Shown here: positions 15,245-22,822 of the stretch, one piece after another
Layout of the letters: each line of letters begins with the position of its first letter
How positions within the stretch are numbered: position 1 is the stretch's first letter
Assembly: GCA_002050365.1 (NCBI GenBank)
Contig: MWYZ01000018.1
Span: forward strand, 1-36,348
DNA length: 36,348 nt
Direction of reading: 5' to 3'
Source: Acidobacteria bacterium 28-1
Lineage (GTDB): Bacteria > Acidobacteriota > Blastocatellia > Pyrinomonadales > Pyrinomonadaceae
The notes under the pieces: generated by a model
Told to the model about the DNA's origin: nothing
What the model saw: the letters and a program-made list of their open reading frames with translations, nothing else
The model's database searches: none
Position numbers and translations under genes: made by a program

Positions 15245-16558
15245 ATGTTTCGTAAAAATTATTTTATATTTCTCTTGGCAATCGCTTTATTTTCAACAAG
15301 CACAATTGCCGCGTTTGCCCAAACCGCGCCGGCTCGCGGAAAGGTTGAACTCAAAAAGGCGGACGGCACGCTTGTTCCCGCTGCCGATGTCGTAATTGAT
15401 GCCTACCGAACGGATATAAAAGGCAAACTTCCGTCGGCTAAAACCAATAAGAATGGTGAATTTTCATTTGCCGGGCTTCTTCCCGGAGGAAGATATGCGC
15501 TTGCCGTCAGCGGACCGAATATCAGAGCAGATGTTTTTCCGGGTGTCAAAGCCGGCGACGAAAAAGTCAATATCACCGTTGTCGAAGGCGACGGCAAGCG
15601 TTTTACTGAAGAAGAAGCGAGACAAATAGTTAGCGCTCCTGCGCCGGCAAATCAAAGCGGCGGTGAACTAACGGCAGCACAAAAAAAAGAGCAGGAAGAG
15701 CTTCTAAAAAAGAATGAGGCAATTCTAGCCGGCAACAAAAAAATTGAAAATACAAATGCCATCGTCAAACAATCGCTTATAGAAGGCAGTAAGGCTTTTA
15801 ACGAAAAAAATTACGATTTAGCAATTACCAAATACGACGAAGGCATTAACGCCGACCCGGATTTTGAAGGAACAGCTCCTGTTTTGCTCAATAATAAATC
15901 GACGGCATTAATCAATCGAGCGATTGATAAATATAACGCCGCCGTCAAAGGCGACCCAAGCGGAAAAGCGGCGGCTCTTGAGTCGGTGAAAAAAGATTTG
16001 AACGAATCGCTGGCTGCCTCCAACAAATCTTTACAGATATTGAAAACTGCCACCAATACCGATGCCAATGCACAGAAAGCATATGCAATTGAAAAAAATA
16101 GGGCCTACCAAAATACCATTGATGGATACAGCCGAATGCTCGCTATGAATCTGGATGCGAGCAAAGGCAAAGAAGCGTTGGCGGCTCTTGAAGAATTTTC
16201 AGCAATTGAAACGGACGCGACCAAAAAAAGTAAGTGGCAATTAATTCTCGCCGACGCACTTCGTCAGGCGGGAGATGCGCCGAATGCGGTTATCGCCTAC
16301 CGGAAAGTTCTCGAAACTTCGCCGGAAAATCCCGACGCTTTAGCCGGCATAGGATTGTCTTTGTTTAGCGTCGGAGCAAGTGTCGTTCCTGAAAACACGG
16401 CACAGATGCAGGAAGGCTTGAATTATATGCAACGCTTTGCCGAAATTGCACCCGAAACTCATCCGTTAAAAGCGAGTGTTAAAGATGCAGTTGATTATTT
16501 GAAAACCAAGCAGTTGGCACCGCAAAAAACTACCAAGTCAACGAAGAAAAAAACATAA
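15245..16558 (+). CDS. Secreted TPR protein with N-terminal carboxypeptidase-regulatory-like domain
   Basis: 437 residues with a signal peptide (1-26, ending AAFAQ). Residues about 30-115 form a CarboxypepD-reg-like/SpaA-type beta domain (ADVVIDAYRTD, SAKTNKNGEFSFAGLLPGG). A charged linker and coiled coil (KKEQEELLKKNEAI) follow, then TPR repeats from about residue 180 (GSKAFNEKNYDLAITKYDEG) and near 365 (AGDAPNAVIAYRKVLETSPE), with a Lys/Thr-rich tail. The layout suggests a periplasmic scaffold; no enzymatic residues are seen. RBS GGAGG lies 7 bp before the start. It is monocistronic, with a strong terminator 17 bp after the stop. Confidence 0.85.
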   Translation: MFRKNYFIFLLAIALFSTSTIAAFAQTAPARGKVELKKADGTLVPAADVVIDAYRTDIKGKLPSAKTNKNGEFSFAGLLPGGRYALAVSGPNIRADVFPGVKAGDEKVNITVVEGDGKRFTEEEARQIVSAPAPANQSGGELTAAQKKEQEELLKKNEAILAGNKKIENTNAIVKQSLIEGSKAFNEKNYDLAITKYDEGINADPDFEGTAPVLLNNKSTALINRAIDKYNAAVKGDPSGKAAALESVKKDLNESLAASNKSLQILKTATNTDANAQKAYAIEKNRAYQNTIDGYSRMLAMNLDASKGKEALAALEEFSAIETDATKKSKWQLILADALRQAGDAPNAVIAYRKVLETSPENPDALAGIGLSLFSVGASVVPENTAQMQEGLNYMQRFAEIAPETHPLKASVKDAVDYLKTKQLAPQKTTKSTKKKT

Positions 16559-16575
16559 AAGTTTTCTTTATCCTG

Positions 16576-16619
16576 AATAAAAAAGGCTGCGCATTTAGTT
16601 GAGCGCAGCCTTTTTTATT
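16576..16619 (+). terminator. Intrinsic terminator after the TPR gene
   Basis: A 17-bp perfect stem with core AAAAGGCTGCGC/GCGCAGCCTTTT and a 10-base loop, flanked by an A-run and a T-run. It could serve both strands. Confidence 0.9.
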
Positions 16620-16719
16620 GCAAAAATTTTTGAAGTTAAAATTGGTCGAATTCGCCAAAATATCATTTAAAAATGCCGCATATTATTAGCAGCATTTTTA
16701 TTTGAATTTTACGCTTAAA

Positions 16720-16992
16720 TTAGCTTTCACGCTTTTTGTCGGAAGCCGTTTTTAAGGCTTCAAATGTCGGTGCCCATAGACCAACAAAAATTCCTTCCAT
16801 TTTTTTGCCGGACAAAAATAAAGCAATTGACGCTCCAATAGAGCCAATCGTCAAAATGTGAAATAAACTTACGCCCGTTGCCTGTTTTGTGGATTTGTCT
16901 GCAGTATGAAGAACCGATTCGGCAATATCCCTTTTCGGTTCGGTGGTTGCCGAAAAATCCTGATTCTGTTGTGTTGCTGCTGCTTGTGTCAT
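16720..16992 (-). CDS. Small membrane protein of unknown function
   Basis: 90 residues with a good RBS (GGGAGGG just before the ATG). The first 40 residues are polar (TATQQ, then EPKRDIAESVLHTADKS). Two short hydrophobic segments follow (SLFHILTIGSIGASIALFLS and GIFVGLWAPTFEAL) with a Gly-Lys-Lys turn between them, as in a helical hairpin. The tail is basic. I recognise no family name. The lone gene has an inverted repeat 32 bp upstream of its start. Confidence 0.7.
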   Translation of the reverse strand: MTQAAATQQNQDFSATTEPKRDIAESVLHTADKSTKQATGVSLFHILTIGSIGASIALFLSGKKMEGIFVGLWAPTFEALKTASDKKRES

Positions 16993-17023
16993 AATAACCC
17001 TCCCTTGCTCGTTCGTTTTTAAT

Positions 17024-17049
17024 TTTGAAGAGCTTTGAAGCTCTTCAAA
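17024..17049. repeat. 12-bp inverted repeat upstream of the small membrane gene
   Basis: Arms TTTGAAGAGCTT and AAGCTCTTCAAA are separated by two bases. The repeat lies between the promoter region and the start of the leftward gene, so it could be an operator or a leader hairpin. Confidence 0.55.
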
Positions 17050-17238
17050 GGGGTATTCGACAAAAATGAAACTATGGATTCAAATTTTCGCAAAAATGTA
17101 ATTATTTTATTTTTTATATTATTACAACTTTGCCTTTTTCGTAACCTGATGTTTCAATTCTATTATTATCCACCGCTACCCATTTAACAGTTGAAAGGCT
17201 TAAGGCTTAGGGTAGATTTTAGAATAGAAACTTCAAGT

Positions 17239-17865
17239 TTATTTATTTTTCTGTAAAATAAACATAGCTTTTTCCTGTTCCTTTGAAATACTGTATTGAA
17301 TGGAAAATAAGTCACCTTTTTTATATAACTTTTCACTCTTAGCCTTAATATTGTCGTAATCTGTTGTGCCAAAAAGCTCGTATGTTAATCCGAGAGAATC
17401 TTGAAATAATTCATAAGTTATCATTCTGCTTTTACCTGTTCGAGTATCATCTGTAATTAAACTTCTTGAAAGTTTTTGAAATGTCTTCGGGAAAGAAACT
17501 TTACCGAATGATACCTGCCTTTTCGGGCGAATCTCTATTTTACGAAGATTGCCTAAATATTTAAAATCAAGATAATATACTGATTTTTCACCCTTTTCGT
17601 TGGTGTTGTCTTTTATCCAATTATTTTCGTAATAACTAAAATTAACTGTCCAATCTGTATCGTAATCACATTGGTTCTCGCAATTTTTGCCAAAAATCTT
17701 TTTTACATCTGCTTTAGTTGATACACCAGGTGTTAATCCCTTAAGTTTTCCGTTTCGTGCAAACTCATAGCCTTTTAGTTCATTCGGATACGGATTATTT
17801 TGTGCTTGAGAAGTTTCCACAAAAACAAGGCTCAAAAGAAAAGTAAAAACAATAAGAATTTTCAT
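17239..17865 (-). CDS. Secreted protein of unknown function
   Basis: 208 residues from ATG at 17865; an upstream TTG (17874) overlaps the previous stop and is less likely. A signal peptide ends near SQAQ (about residue 21). The mature protein begins NPYPNELKGYEFARNGKLKG and contains STKADVKKIFG, a disulphide-ready pair (KNCENQCDY) and KIEIRPKRQVSFGKVSFPKT. I know similar secreted proteins only as hypothetical ones in acidobacteria. The gene follows the small gene at 17871 by a few bases on the same strand, so they form a two-gene operon. Confidence 0.75.
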   Translation of the reverse strand: MKILIVFTFLLSLVFVETSQAQNNPYPNELKGYEFARNGKLKGLTPGVSTKADVKKIFGKNCENQCDYDTDWTVNFSYYENNWIKDNTNEKGEKSVYYLDFKYLGNLRKIEIRPKRQVSFGKVSFPKTFQKLSRSLITDDTRTGKSRMITYELFQDSLGLTYELFGTTDYDNIKAKSEKLYKKGDLFSIQYSISKEQEKAMFILQKNK

Positions 17866-17870
17866 AACTT

Positions 17871-18128
17871 TCAATTATACGCGATAAAATCTTTTGCGGC
17901 TTCGATTGCTTCCTTTTTGTCATTTGTTGCAAACATTATATCAGCAGCCTCTTCATCACCGTAATAAATATCAGCTTGAATAGTGAGCGACGCTTTAAGC
18001 TGAGTGAGCGGATTTACCTCATCAGCTTGAAAAGGTCTTGCATCGAAGACATTAAATTGGACAATTAGCAGAAGAAAACAGCAATTTAAGAAAAGTTTTC
18101 TCATTTTCTTTGCGGTAAATTTAATCAT
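17871..18128 (-). CDS. Small exported protein of unknown function
   Basis: 85 residues if started at ATG 18128; a start at the internal MRKLFLNCC is the other option and gives a normal signal peptide (LFLNCCFLLLIVQFNVFDA). The mature part is about 55 acidic residues (ADIYYGDEEAADIMFATNDK). Its ATG overlaps the stop codon of the integrase remnant (GATGATTAA). Its stop is 6 bases before the next ATG, so it is probably translationally coupled to the secreted protein that follows. Confidence 0.55.
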   Translation of the reverse strand: MIKFTAKKMRKLFLNCCFLLLIVQFNVFDARPFQADEVNPLTQLKASLTIQADIYYGDEEAADIMFATNDKKEAIEAAKDFIAYN

Positions 18129-18290
18129 CGTAAGCTGCAATTAGTGTTTTGAGAACTTTGTTCCCGTTCGTTCTATTTTCAACTTTTCGTTTTATATCTT
18201 TCCGTTTCCCTGTTTCGTCGGCAAAGGTAATTCTCGCATACCATCCATCCCTTTTTTCATCAAAAAAACATAACCTTTATTTGATTTCAT
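18121..18290 (-). pseudogene. N-terminal (arm-binding) remnant of a tyrosine recombinase
   Basis: From an ATG at 18290 with a good RBS (GAGGGA) the frame reads MKSNKGYVF, then a run of seven T breaks it. One added T restores FFDEKRDGWYARITFADETG and KRKDIKRKVENRTNGNKVLK, ending IAAYDD and TAA. The WYARITFxDETGKRKDI pattern is like the N-terminal arm-DNA-binding domain of phage-type integrases. The core-binding and catalytic domains are absent. A stand-alone small protein is the alternative. Confidence 0.5.
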
Positions 18291-18310
18291 TAATCATTCC
18301 CTCATCGGAA

Positions 18311-18332
18311 ATGCTCCACATAATGCTCCACA
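18311..18332. repeat. Two direct repeats upstream of the integrase remnant
   Basis: ATGCTCCACA occurs at 18311-18320 and 18323-18332. A 12-bp period next to an arm-binding domain remnant is suggestive of integrase arm sites. Confidence 0.45.
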
Positions 18333-18418
18333 TTCCCTTTATTTCTCAACTATTGTTTGAGTTAAGAGAAGGAAAGTTCTTTTATTGATTTTCACTAGAG
18401 GATTTATTTGCGAGTCGG

Positions 18419-18447
18419 TTGACGCAATTCCAGAATAGTTTTATTAT
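18419..18447 (+). promoter_or_regulatory. Promoter of tRNA-Leu
   Basis: TTGACG, exactly 17 bp, then TATTAT, ending 11 bp before the tRNA. Confidence 0.7.
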
Positions 18448-18458
18448 TTGAAGTTCAC

Positions 18459-18542
18459 GCCGAAGTGGCGAAATTGGTATACGCACCAGACTCAAAATCT
18501 GGCGAGAGCAATCTCATGACGGTTCGACTCCGTCCTTCGGCA
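18459..18542 (+). tRNA. tRNA-Leu (anticodon CAA)
   Basis: Acceptor GCCGAAG pairs with CTTCGGC, with A as discriminator. The anticodon stem is CCAGA/TCTGG with loop CTCAAAA, so the anticodon is CAA (reads UUG). The long variable arm and the T loop GGTTCGACTCC are those of a class II leucine tRNA. CCA is not encoded. Confidence 0.95.
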
Positions 18543-18643
18543 TACTTTCTTTTTTCGGTAAATATATAATCAATTACGGTTTAGGTGAACCAATGATAAT
18601 CGAAGTTTTGAATTTACAAAAGAACTAATACGTTTTTGTTGGG

Positions 18644-19900
18644 TTAGCTTTTAAATAAAAATTTCGCGCCGAAAGGTAAAATATAACCTCGTATTTCCGA
18701 ATCGGTTTTCGATAAAGCATCTTCCAAATCACGCGCTTTGTGCAGACGCATTAGGCGCGTTTCATTTTCTTCAAGCGAAGTAATGATTTGAATATTAAAT
18801 TTTTCAGCTTTTCGCAATAAACTCCACGCTGTTTGTCCGTTGACTTGGTAAGTTTCGCAAAGTTTTTGAGCCAGTTCGTTTGAATCTTTTGCGCCGAACC
18901 ATTCGAGAAAATCTTTTCTTCCTAACCCATCCGCACATTCGGCTAGAAAGATAATCGTGCCGCCGTCGGCGCAGACCCGCGAAGCCATATCCAAAACCTT
19001 GTGCGCTTGAATTAAATTTAAATCAAACGGCAAACCGCCGCAGCTAACAATTACTAAATCTCGTTTCCCGGGAATTTCGACCGTGTGTTTCGAGGCGTAA
19101 AATTCACACGCTTTGCGGTGCGAAGTTTCCCAATCGCCGCAAAATAAATCAACTGCGTCGCCCGAATTATTAACAATTGTATTGACCGCAAACGACGGTT
19201 TCATTCGTTCGACGACTTCCATAAACGCTTCGTGAACGGCGTTTCCGTCCAAAACGCCCGCCTCAACGCCTTTGCGTCTGGCTTTCGTCCGGCAGTCGAA
19301 AGCTAAACGATGTGTTTCGGAAATCGTCCGGCTCGATGCCAAGCCCGGACAAATTAACTTGCGCCCGCCCGTAAAACCCGCGAAATAATGAAATGTAACG
19401 CCGCCGACGATTATCACGCGGTCGTGTTCGGTCAAAGCGCGGTTGAGTTCGATTGGGATTTTATTCGCTGTTTCGCCGAGTCGCACAATTTGCGCTAAAT
19501 CTCTCGGATTATGGTCAAGGGTTTTAACACGCTGGGCGATGAATCCGGTTAAAATTGATTGTTTTTCCGCAAAGGTTACACGTCGATGAATGCCCGTCGC
19601 AAAAATTATGCGAATATCAAAAGGCATTGTGCCGCCCGCGATTAAACGCCGAACAATTAAATTAACAATCTGACCGCTCGCCGTCTGGCGCGTGGCATCG
19701 GGAACGACGATTAAAACGGTTTCATTTGGCTGGACGATTTCTTCGATTGTTTGCGAGTCAATCGGATTATCAAGTTTCGCACCGATTTCGACATCGGTTA
19801 AGGCAAAATGCTCTTCCGCATTTCCTAAAATTTGAAAACGATTTTCGTCAAAATTGAAATTGATTTTAGATTTTCCGTAACCGAGATTGATTTCCGACAT
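18644..19900 (-). CDS. larA: LarA-type nickel-pincer racemase/epimerase
   Basis: 418 residues, the family length. LarA proteins racemise lactate or other 2-hydroxy acids with a nickel-pincer nucleotide made by LarB, LarC and LarE. The residues that matter in the Lactobacillus plantarum enzyme (His108, His174, Lys184, His200) have counterparts here at His105 (GIHRRV), His171 (GVTFHYF), Lys181 (GGRK) and His197 (SETHRL), a constant offset of three. It should therefore carry the cofactor. Also visible is VPDATRQ (67-72). No larBCE genes are nearby, so the true substrate and the cofactor source are open. Confidence 0.88.
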   Translation of the reverse strand: MSEINLGYGKSKINFNFDENRFQILGNAEEHFALTDVEIGAKLDNPIDSQTIEEIVQPNETVLIVVPDATRQTASGQIVNLIVRRLIAGGTMPFDIRIIFATGIHRRVTFAEKQSILTGFIAQRVKTLDHNPRDLAQIVRLGETANKIPIELNRALTEHDRVIIVGGVTFHYFAGFTGGRKLICPGLASSRTISETHRLAFDCRTKARRKGVEAGVLDGNAVHEAFMEVVERMKPSFAVNTIVNNSGDAVDLFCGDWETSHRKACEFYASKHTVEIPGKRDLVIVSCGGLPFDLNLIQAHKVLDMASRVCADGGTIIFLAECADGLGRKDFLEWFGAKDSNELAQKLCETYQVNGQTAWSLLRKAEKFNIQIITSLEENETRLMRLHKARDLEDALSKTDSEIRGYILPFGAKFLFKS

Positions 19901-20049
19901 AAAAGTAAAAAGTAAAAAGGCAAAAGTTTGGATTCAATTCTTCACTTTTTACTTTTGCCTTTTACTGATGCGCAGTCTTTTGCTGAATTCGACGATAAAT
20001 TGTAAGGTTGCGGTGTTGCGCTCGTCGCTGATTTTTTCTTCGACGAGCA

Positions 20050-21099
20050 TTATTGAGCATCGAGTTTTTCTTTAAACTCTTCTTTTTCAATTTCCTTCGG
20101 CGGAAAAATTATTGAAAAGACGATTGAAAGCGTTATTGCTGCGACGATAATTCCAAGTGAGAGATAAATAACCGTTTGCTTAAATTCCTTGTCGTGCAGA
20201 TAATTTTGCAAAAACACGCCGAAACCGGAACCGCCGCCTTCGCCCATCACCATTATCAAACCTTCGGCAACCAGCGGCAAGAGCATTTTGACACCAATAA
20301 AACTTAAAACAAACGCCAAACCGTATTTAAGATAATGAAATTTCTCCGCCAAATCAGCCAACAGAAAAAAGAAAGTCCGCAAGCCTAAAATCGCAAAAAT
20401 GTTTGAAGTATAAACGATAAATCGGTCGGTGGTAATGCCTAAAATTGCCGGAATCGAATCAACCGCAAAAACTAAATCCGCAACATTTATCACGATTAAA
20501 ACGAGAAGCAAAAGCGTTCCCGTCCGTTTGCCGTTCTCTCTCACAAAAAATTTTTCGCCTTCGTATCTTTTCGTGATACGCACAAAGCGGGTTGTCAATT
20601 TTACAATCGCGCTTTCTTCCGGGTTAAAATCATCGTCTTGTGAGAACATTTTAATTCCTGTATAAACAAGAAACGCGCCGAAAATATAAAGTATCCATTC
20701 AAATTTTTCGACGAGCGCGACACCGGCAAAAATCATCACCATTCGCATCACGAGCGCCATAAAAATTCCCCAAAAAAGTGCGCGGTGCTGATATTTCTTG
20801 GGAACTTTGAAAAAATTGAAAATAAGCAGGAAAACAAAAAGGTTATCTATCGAAAGCGAAAGTTCGACTAAATAGCCGGTCAGAAATTCGGTTGCCTTGA
20901 GACCGCCGAATTGCCACAGAACGAATCCGCCGAAAGCAAGCGCAAGCGAAATCCAAACCGCGCTCCAAACAAATGTTTCTTTGCGACTCGGCGCGTGCGC
21001 CTTGCGATTGACAATGCCGACATCAACAAACAGCGCGATTAAAACGACACTAAAGAAAAAAATCCAAACCCACATCGGGTATTCCATATCCATACTCAT
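20050..21099 (-). CDS. TerC/Alx-family integral membrane protein
   Basis: 349 residues with nine or so transmembrane segments. Family motifs: ELSLSIDNLFVFLLIFNFFKVP near residue 80 and VINVADLVFAVDSIPAILGI near 205, each with an intramembrane Asp. These proteins are linked to tellurite resistance and to manganese export or metalation of secreted proteins. The acidic, lysine-rich C-terminus (KEIEKEEFKEKLDAQ) is cytoplasmic. The 130 bp upstream contains the terminator of the TonB gene and shows no yybP-ykoY riboswitch that I can recognise. Confidence 0.88.
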   Translation of the reverse strand: MSMDMEYPMWVWIFFFSVVLIALFVDVGIVNRKAHAPSRKETFVWSAVWISLALAFGGFVLWQFGGLKATEFLTGYLVELSLSIDNLFVFLLIFNFFKVPKKYQHRALFWGIFMALVMRMVMIFAGVALVEKFEWILYIFGAFLVYTGIKMFSQDDDFNPEESAIVKLTTRFVRITKRYEGEKFFVRENGKRTGTLLLLVLIVINVADLVFAVDSIPAILGITTDRFIVYTSNIFAILGLRTFFFLLADLAEKFHYLKYGLAFVLSFIGVKMLLPLVAEGLIMVMGEGGGSGFGVFLQNYLHDKEFKQTVIYLSLGIIVAAITLSIVFSIIFPPKEIEKEEFKEKLDAQ

Positions 21100-21179
21100 T
21101 TAAAATACAAGGTTTAAGCCCGAAAAGTCCAAAGTTCGATGTCGAAGTTAGCTCAACGACGGTTTGTGATACAAAAAAA

Positions 21180-21199
21180 GCAAGAGCCGAAGCTCTTGC
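21180..21199 (-). terminator. UUCG-loop terminator of the TonB-C gene
   Basis: On the minus strand GCAAGAGC-TTCG-GCTCTTGC is followed by a run of seven T, a textbook intrinsic terminator 29 bp after the stop. Confidence 0.92.
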
Positions 21200-21227
21200 A
21201 GATATTTCAAACTATTCGTTGTTTTGA

Positions 21228-22112
21228 TTACGGAACAAAGTTGTAGACGAGAACGCCCGTTACCGAAACCGGCACGCCTTGGAGCAATGTCGGCGCAAAC
21301 TTCGCCTTCCGAGCCGCTTCTTCCGCTGCCTGACGAAGCAACGGATGACCAGAAACCGCAGTCGCGGAAACTATGTCGCCCTGTTCGTTAATTGTTACCT
21401 GAATATTGACCGCGCCGCTTGCTTTGACAGCTCTGGCTGCCGCCGGGTATTCCGGCGCGGGCAAACTCGACGCTTTACCATTAAGAACGCCGCCGCTAAT
21501 CTTTTTCGGTGTGCCGCCCGTATTAGTTGCCGTCGGACTCATAGTTGTATTGGAATCGCCCTCTATCGTCAATCCGCCCGAGGATTTTTTCGTGAAATAC
21601 AATTCTGCATTCGTCGCTCCGCGCGGCGTTTCCATATAACGGATAACTTTTAAAGTTTTACCTTCGTCCATCAACTCCCAAGTTTCATTTGTTTTCAGGG
21701 TTATGGTGCCGCCGTTTTCACTGTTGAAACTGCGCATTAAAGTCAAACTTAATTTGCCATCCGACGTAACCGATGCTCTCCGAGTTTCCTTACCCGCCAT
21801 TGCACCGTTGCCAATCTCGGCGTTTGTTTCCTTGCCTTCAAGACTGTAAATTACCGTCTGATTGCCGTCGCCGCGCCTCATTGGGTTGCCCATACCGCCT
21901 CGCGCTCTTTTCGTCGCGCTTTGAATACTCAATTCTTTTTCCGTCTGTACAACTGTCAGCGTCATTGATTCAATCTGCATCGCGTCGGGCAATTTCGACT
22001 TGCTAACGTCTAATTCCCAATTGCCCGCAAAGTTCGGCGTGGCGGCAAAAACCGCTACCACAGCTTGAAGACACAAGCAAAACATTGCCGTTAGAACTGT
22101 TATTTTTTTCAT
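21228..22112 (-). CDS. Secreted protein with TonB C-terminal domain
   Basis: 294 residues with a signal peptide (1-23). The N-terminal part (NFAGNWELDVSKSKLPDAMQ) resembles the beta-barrel-like domain found in many acidobacterial exported proteins. A Pro/Thr linker follows. The last 85 residues are a TonB C-terminal domain (YPAAARAVKASGAVNIQVTI, HPLLRQAAEEAARKAKFAPT, VTGVLVYNFVP). It has a cleavable signal instead of the usual N-terminal anchor and no proline-rich spanning region, so it is unlikely to be the energising TonB itself. It is an energy-transducer-like periplasmic protein of unknown partner. Confidence 0.82.
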   Translation of the reverse strand: MKKITVLTAMFCLCLQAVVAVFAATPNFAGNWELDVSKSKLPDAMQIESMTLTVVQTEKELSIQSATKRARGGMGNPMRRGDGNQTVIYSLEGKETNAEIGNGAMAGKETRRASVTSDGKLSLTLMRSFNSENGGTITLKTNETWELMDEGKTLKVIRYMETPRGATNAELYFTKKSSGGLTIEGDSNTTMSPTATNTGGTPKKISGGVLNGKASSLPAPEYPAAARAVKASGAVNIQVTINEQGDIVSATAVSGHPLLRQAAEEAARKAKFAPTLLQGVPVSVTGVLVYNFVP

Positions 22113-22232
22113 ACAATCTACTCCCGAATCTAAAATTTGAATGTGCGATTCTTAGACGCACAAAAGTTTGAATTAGTTTTACGCTTAATCAGTCAGTAGT
22201 TAGCGATTGGCGGTAGTTGTTGAACAAGGTCA

Positions 22233-22350
22233 ACGTAACGCTGGAATTAACGCGGCGCGAAACCGCCGACACGCAACTTTGAATTTCACTGACAAGGTTG
22301 ATAGGCAAGTAGCTGTTTCGCGCCCTCAGCGTCCGACTTTTTCGGCGTAC
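22233..22350 (-). other. Decayed attC-like site after the double zinc-finger gene
   Basis: On the minus strand the left arm GGACGCTGAGGGCGCGAAAC and right arm GTTTCGCGCC pair over ten bases. The right end TTAATTCCAGCGTTACGT closely follows the end of attC2 (TCAATTCCAGCGTTCGAC). The span, about 118 bp, equals that of attC1 and attC2. Both core boxes deviate: GTTACGT has one mismatch to GTTRRRY and no clear RYYYAAC is left. It is best read as a fossil attC; chance similarity is possible. Confidence 0.45.
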
Positions 22351-22360
22351 CTTTATTTCC

Positions 22361-22663
22361 TCACGCCTTTTCCGCCTGTAAATCATCTGCAATTATTTCT
22401 TGGCAGATGTCTAAACATTCGATACAAATTCGCACTTGCTCGCTACCTAACACAACGTCAACTTCTCGCGCTCGCTTACCGCAAAAACTACAACTTTCGC
22501 TTCGCACTTCTGCCGGAGTCGCATTTTTAGGCAGACTAGCCAAAGCCGTAGCACACTCACCGCAAATATTAACATTCGGTCCGGCTATTAACTTTTTGAC
22601 TTCAGATTGCGACTTGCCGCAAAACGAACAACGAAGCAATTCTGGATTAAACCTCAAAGGCAT
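22361..22663 (-). CDS. Stand-alone protein with two ClpX-type zinc-binding domains
   Basis: 100 residues made almost entirely of two C4 zinc fingers of the ClpX N-terminal type: Cys12, Cys15, Cys34, Cys37 and Cys58, Cys61, Cys80, Cys83, both C-x2-C-x18-C-x2-C. The signatures CSFCGK(S/R)xxEV and [23 protein letters not shown] match the domain with which ClpX dimerises and binds adaptors and substrates. No AAA+ ATPase follows. It could compete with or load ClpX, or be a general zinc-finger protein. The gene begins 7 bp after a GTTAAGT box and ends before an attC-like structure, so it may be an old integron cassette. Confidence 0.8.
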   Translation of the reverse strand: MPLRFNPELLRCSFCGKSQSEVKKLIAGPNVNICGECATALASLPKNATPAEVRSESCSFCGKRAREVDVVLGSEQVRICIECLDICQEIIADDLQAEKA

Positions 22664-22822
22664 TTACATCACTTAACCTTTTTAATTGTGCGCTTTCACA
22701 AGCGGTACTTGTCCAAGCAAACGGTTCAACTATTTTGCCATACCTGCAAGCAACTTTCAAAACAACTATGAAACGCCGAATTTTTAATTTTAACGCATTT
22801 AATATCTGCCGATTGCGCCTGC

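Noticed and set aside
18149..18388. 79-codon frame on the plus strand
   Set aside because: It is antisense to the integrase remnant, which has protein-like sequence and a ribosome site on the other strand.
20050..21227. yybP-ykoY manganese riboswitch ahead of the TerC-family gene
   Set aside because: Only about 130 bp lie upstream, part of it the neighbouring terminator, and no characteristic conserved segments were found.
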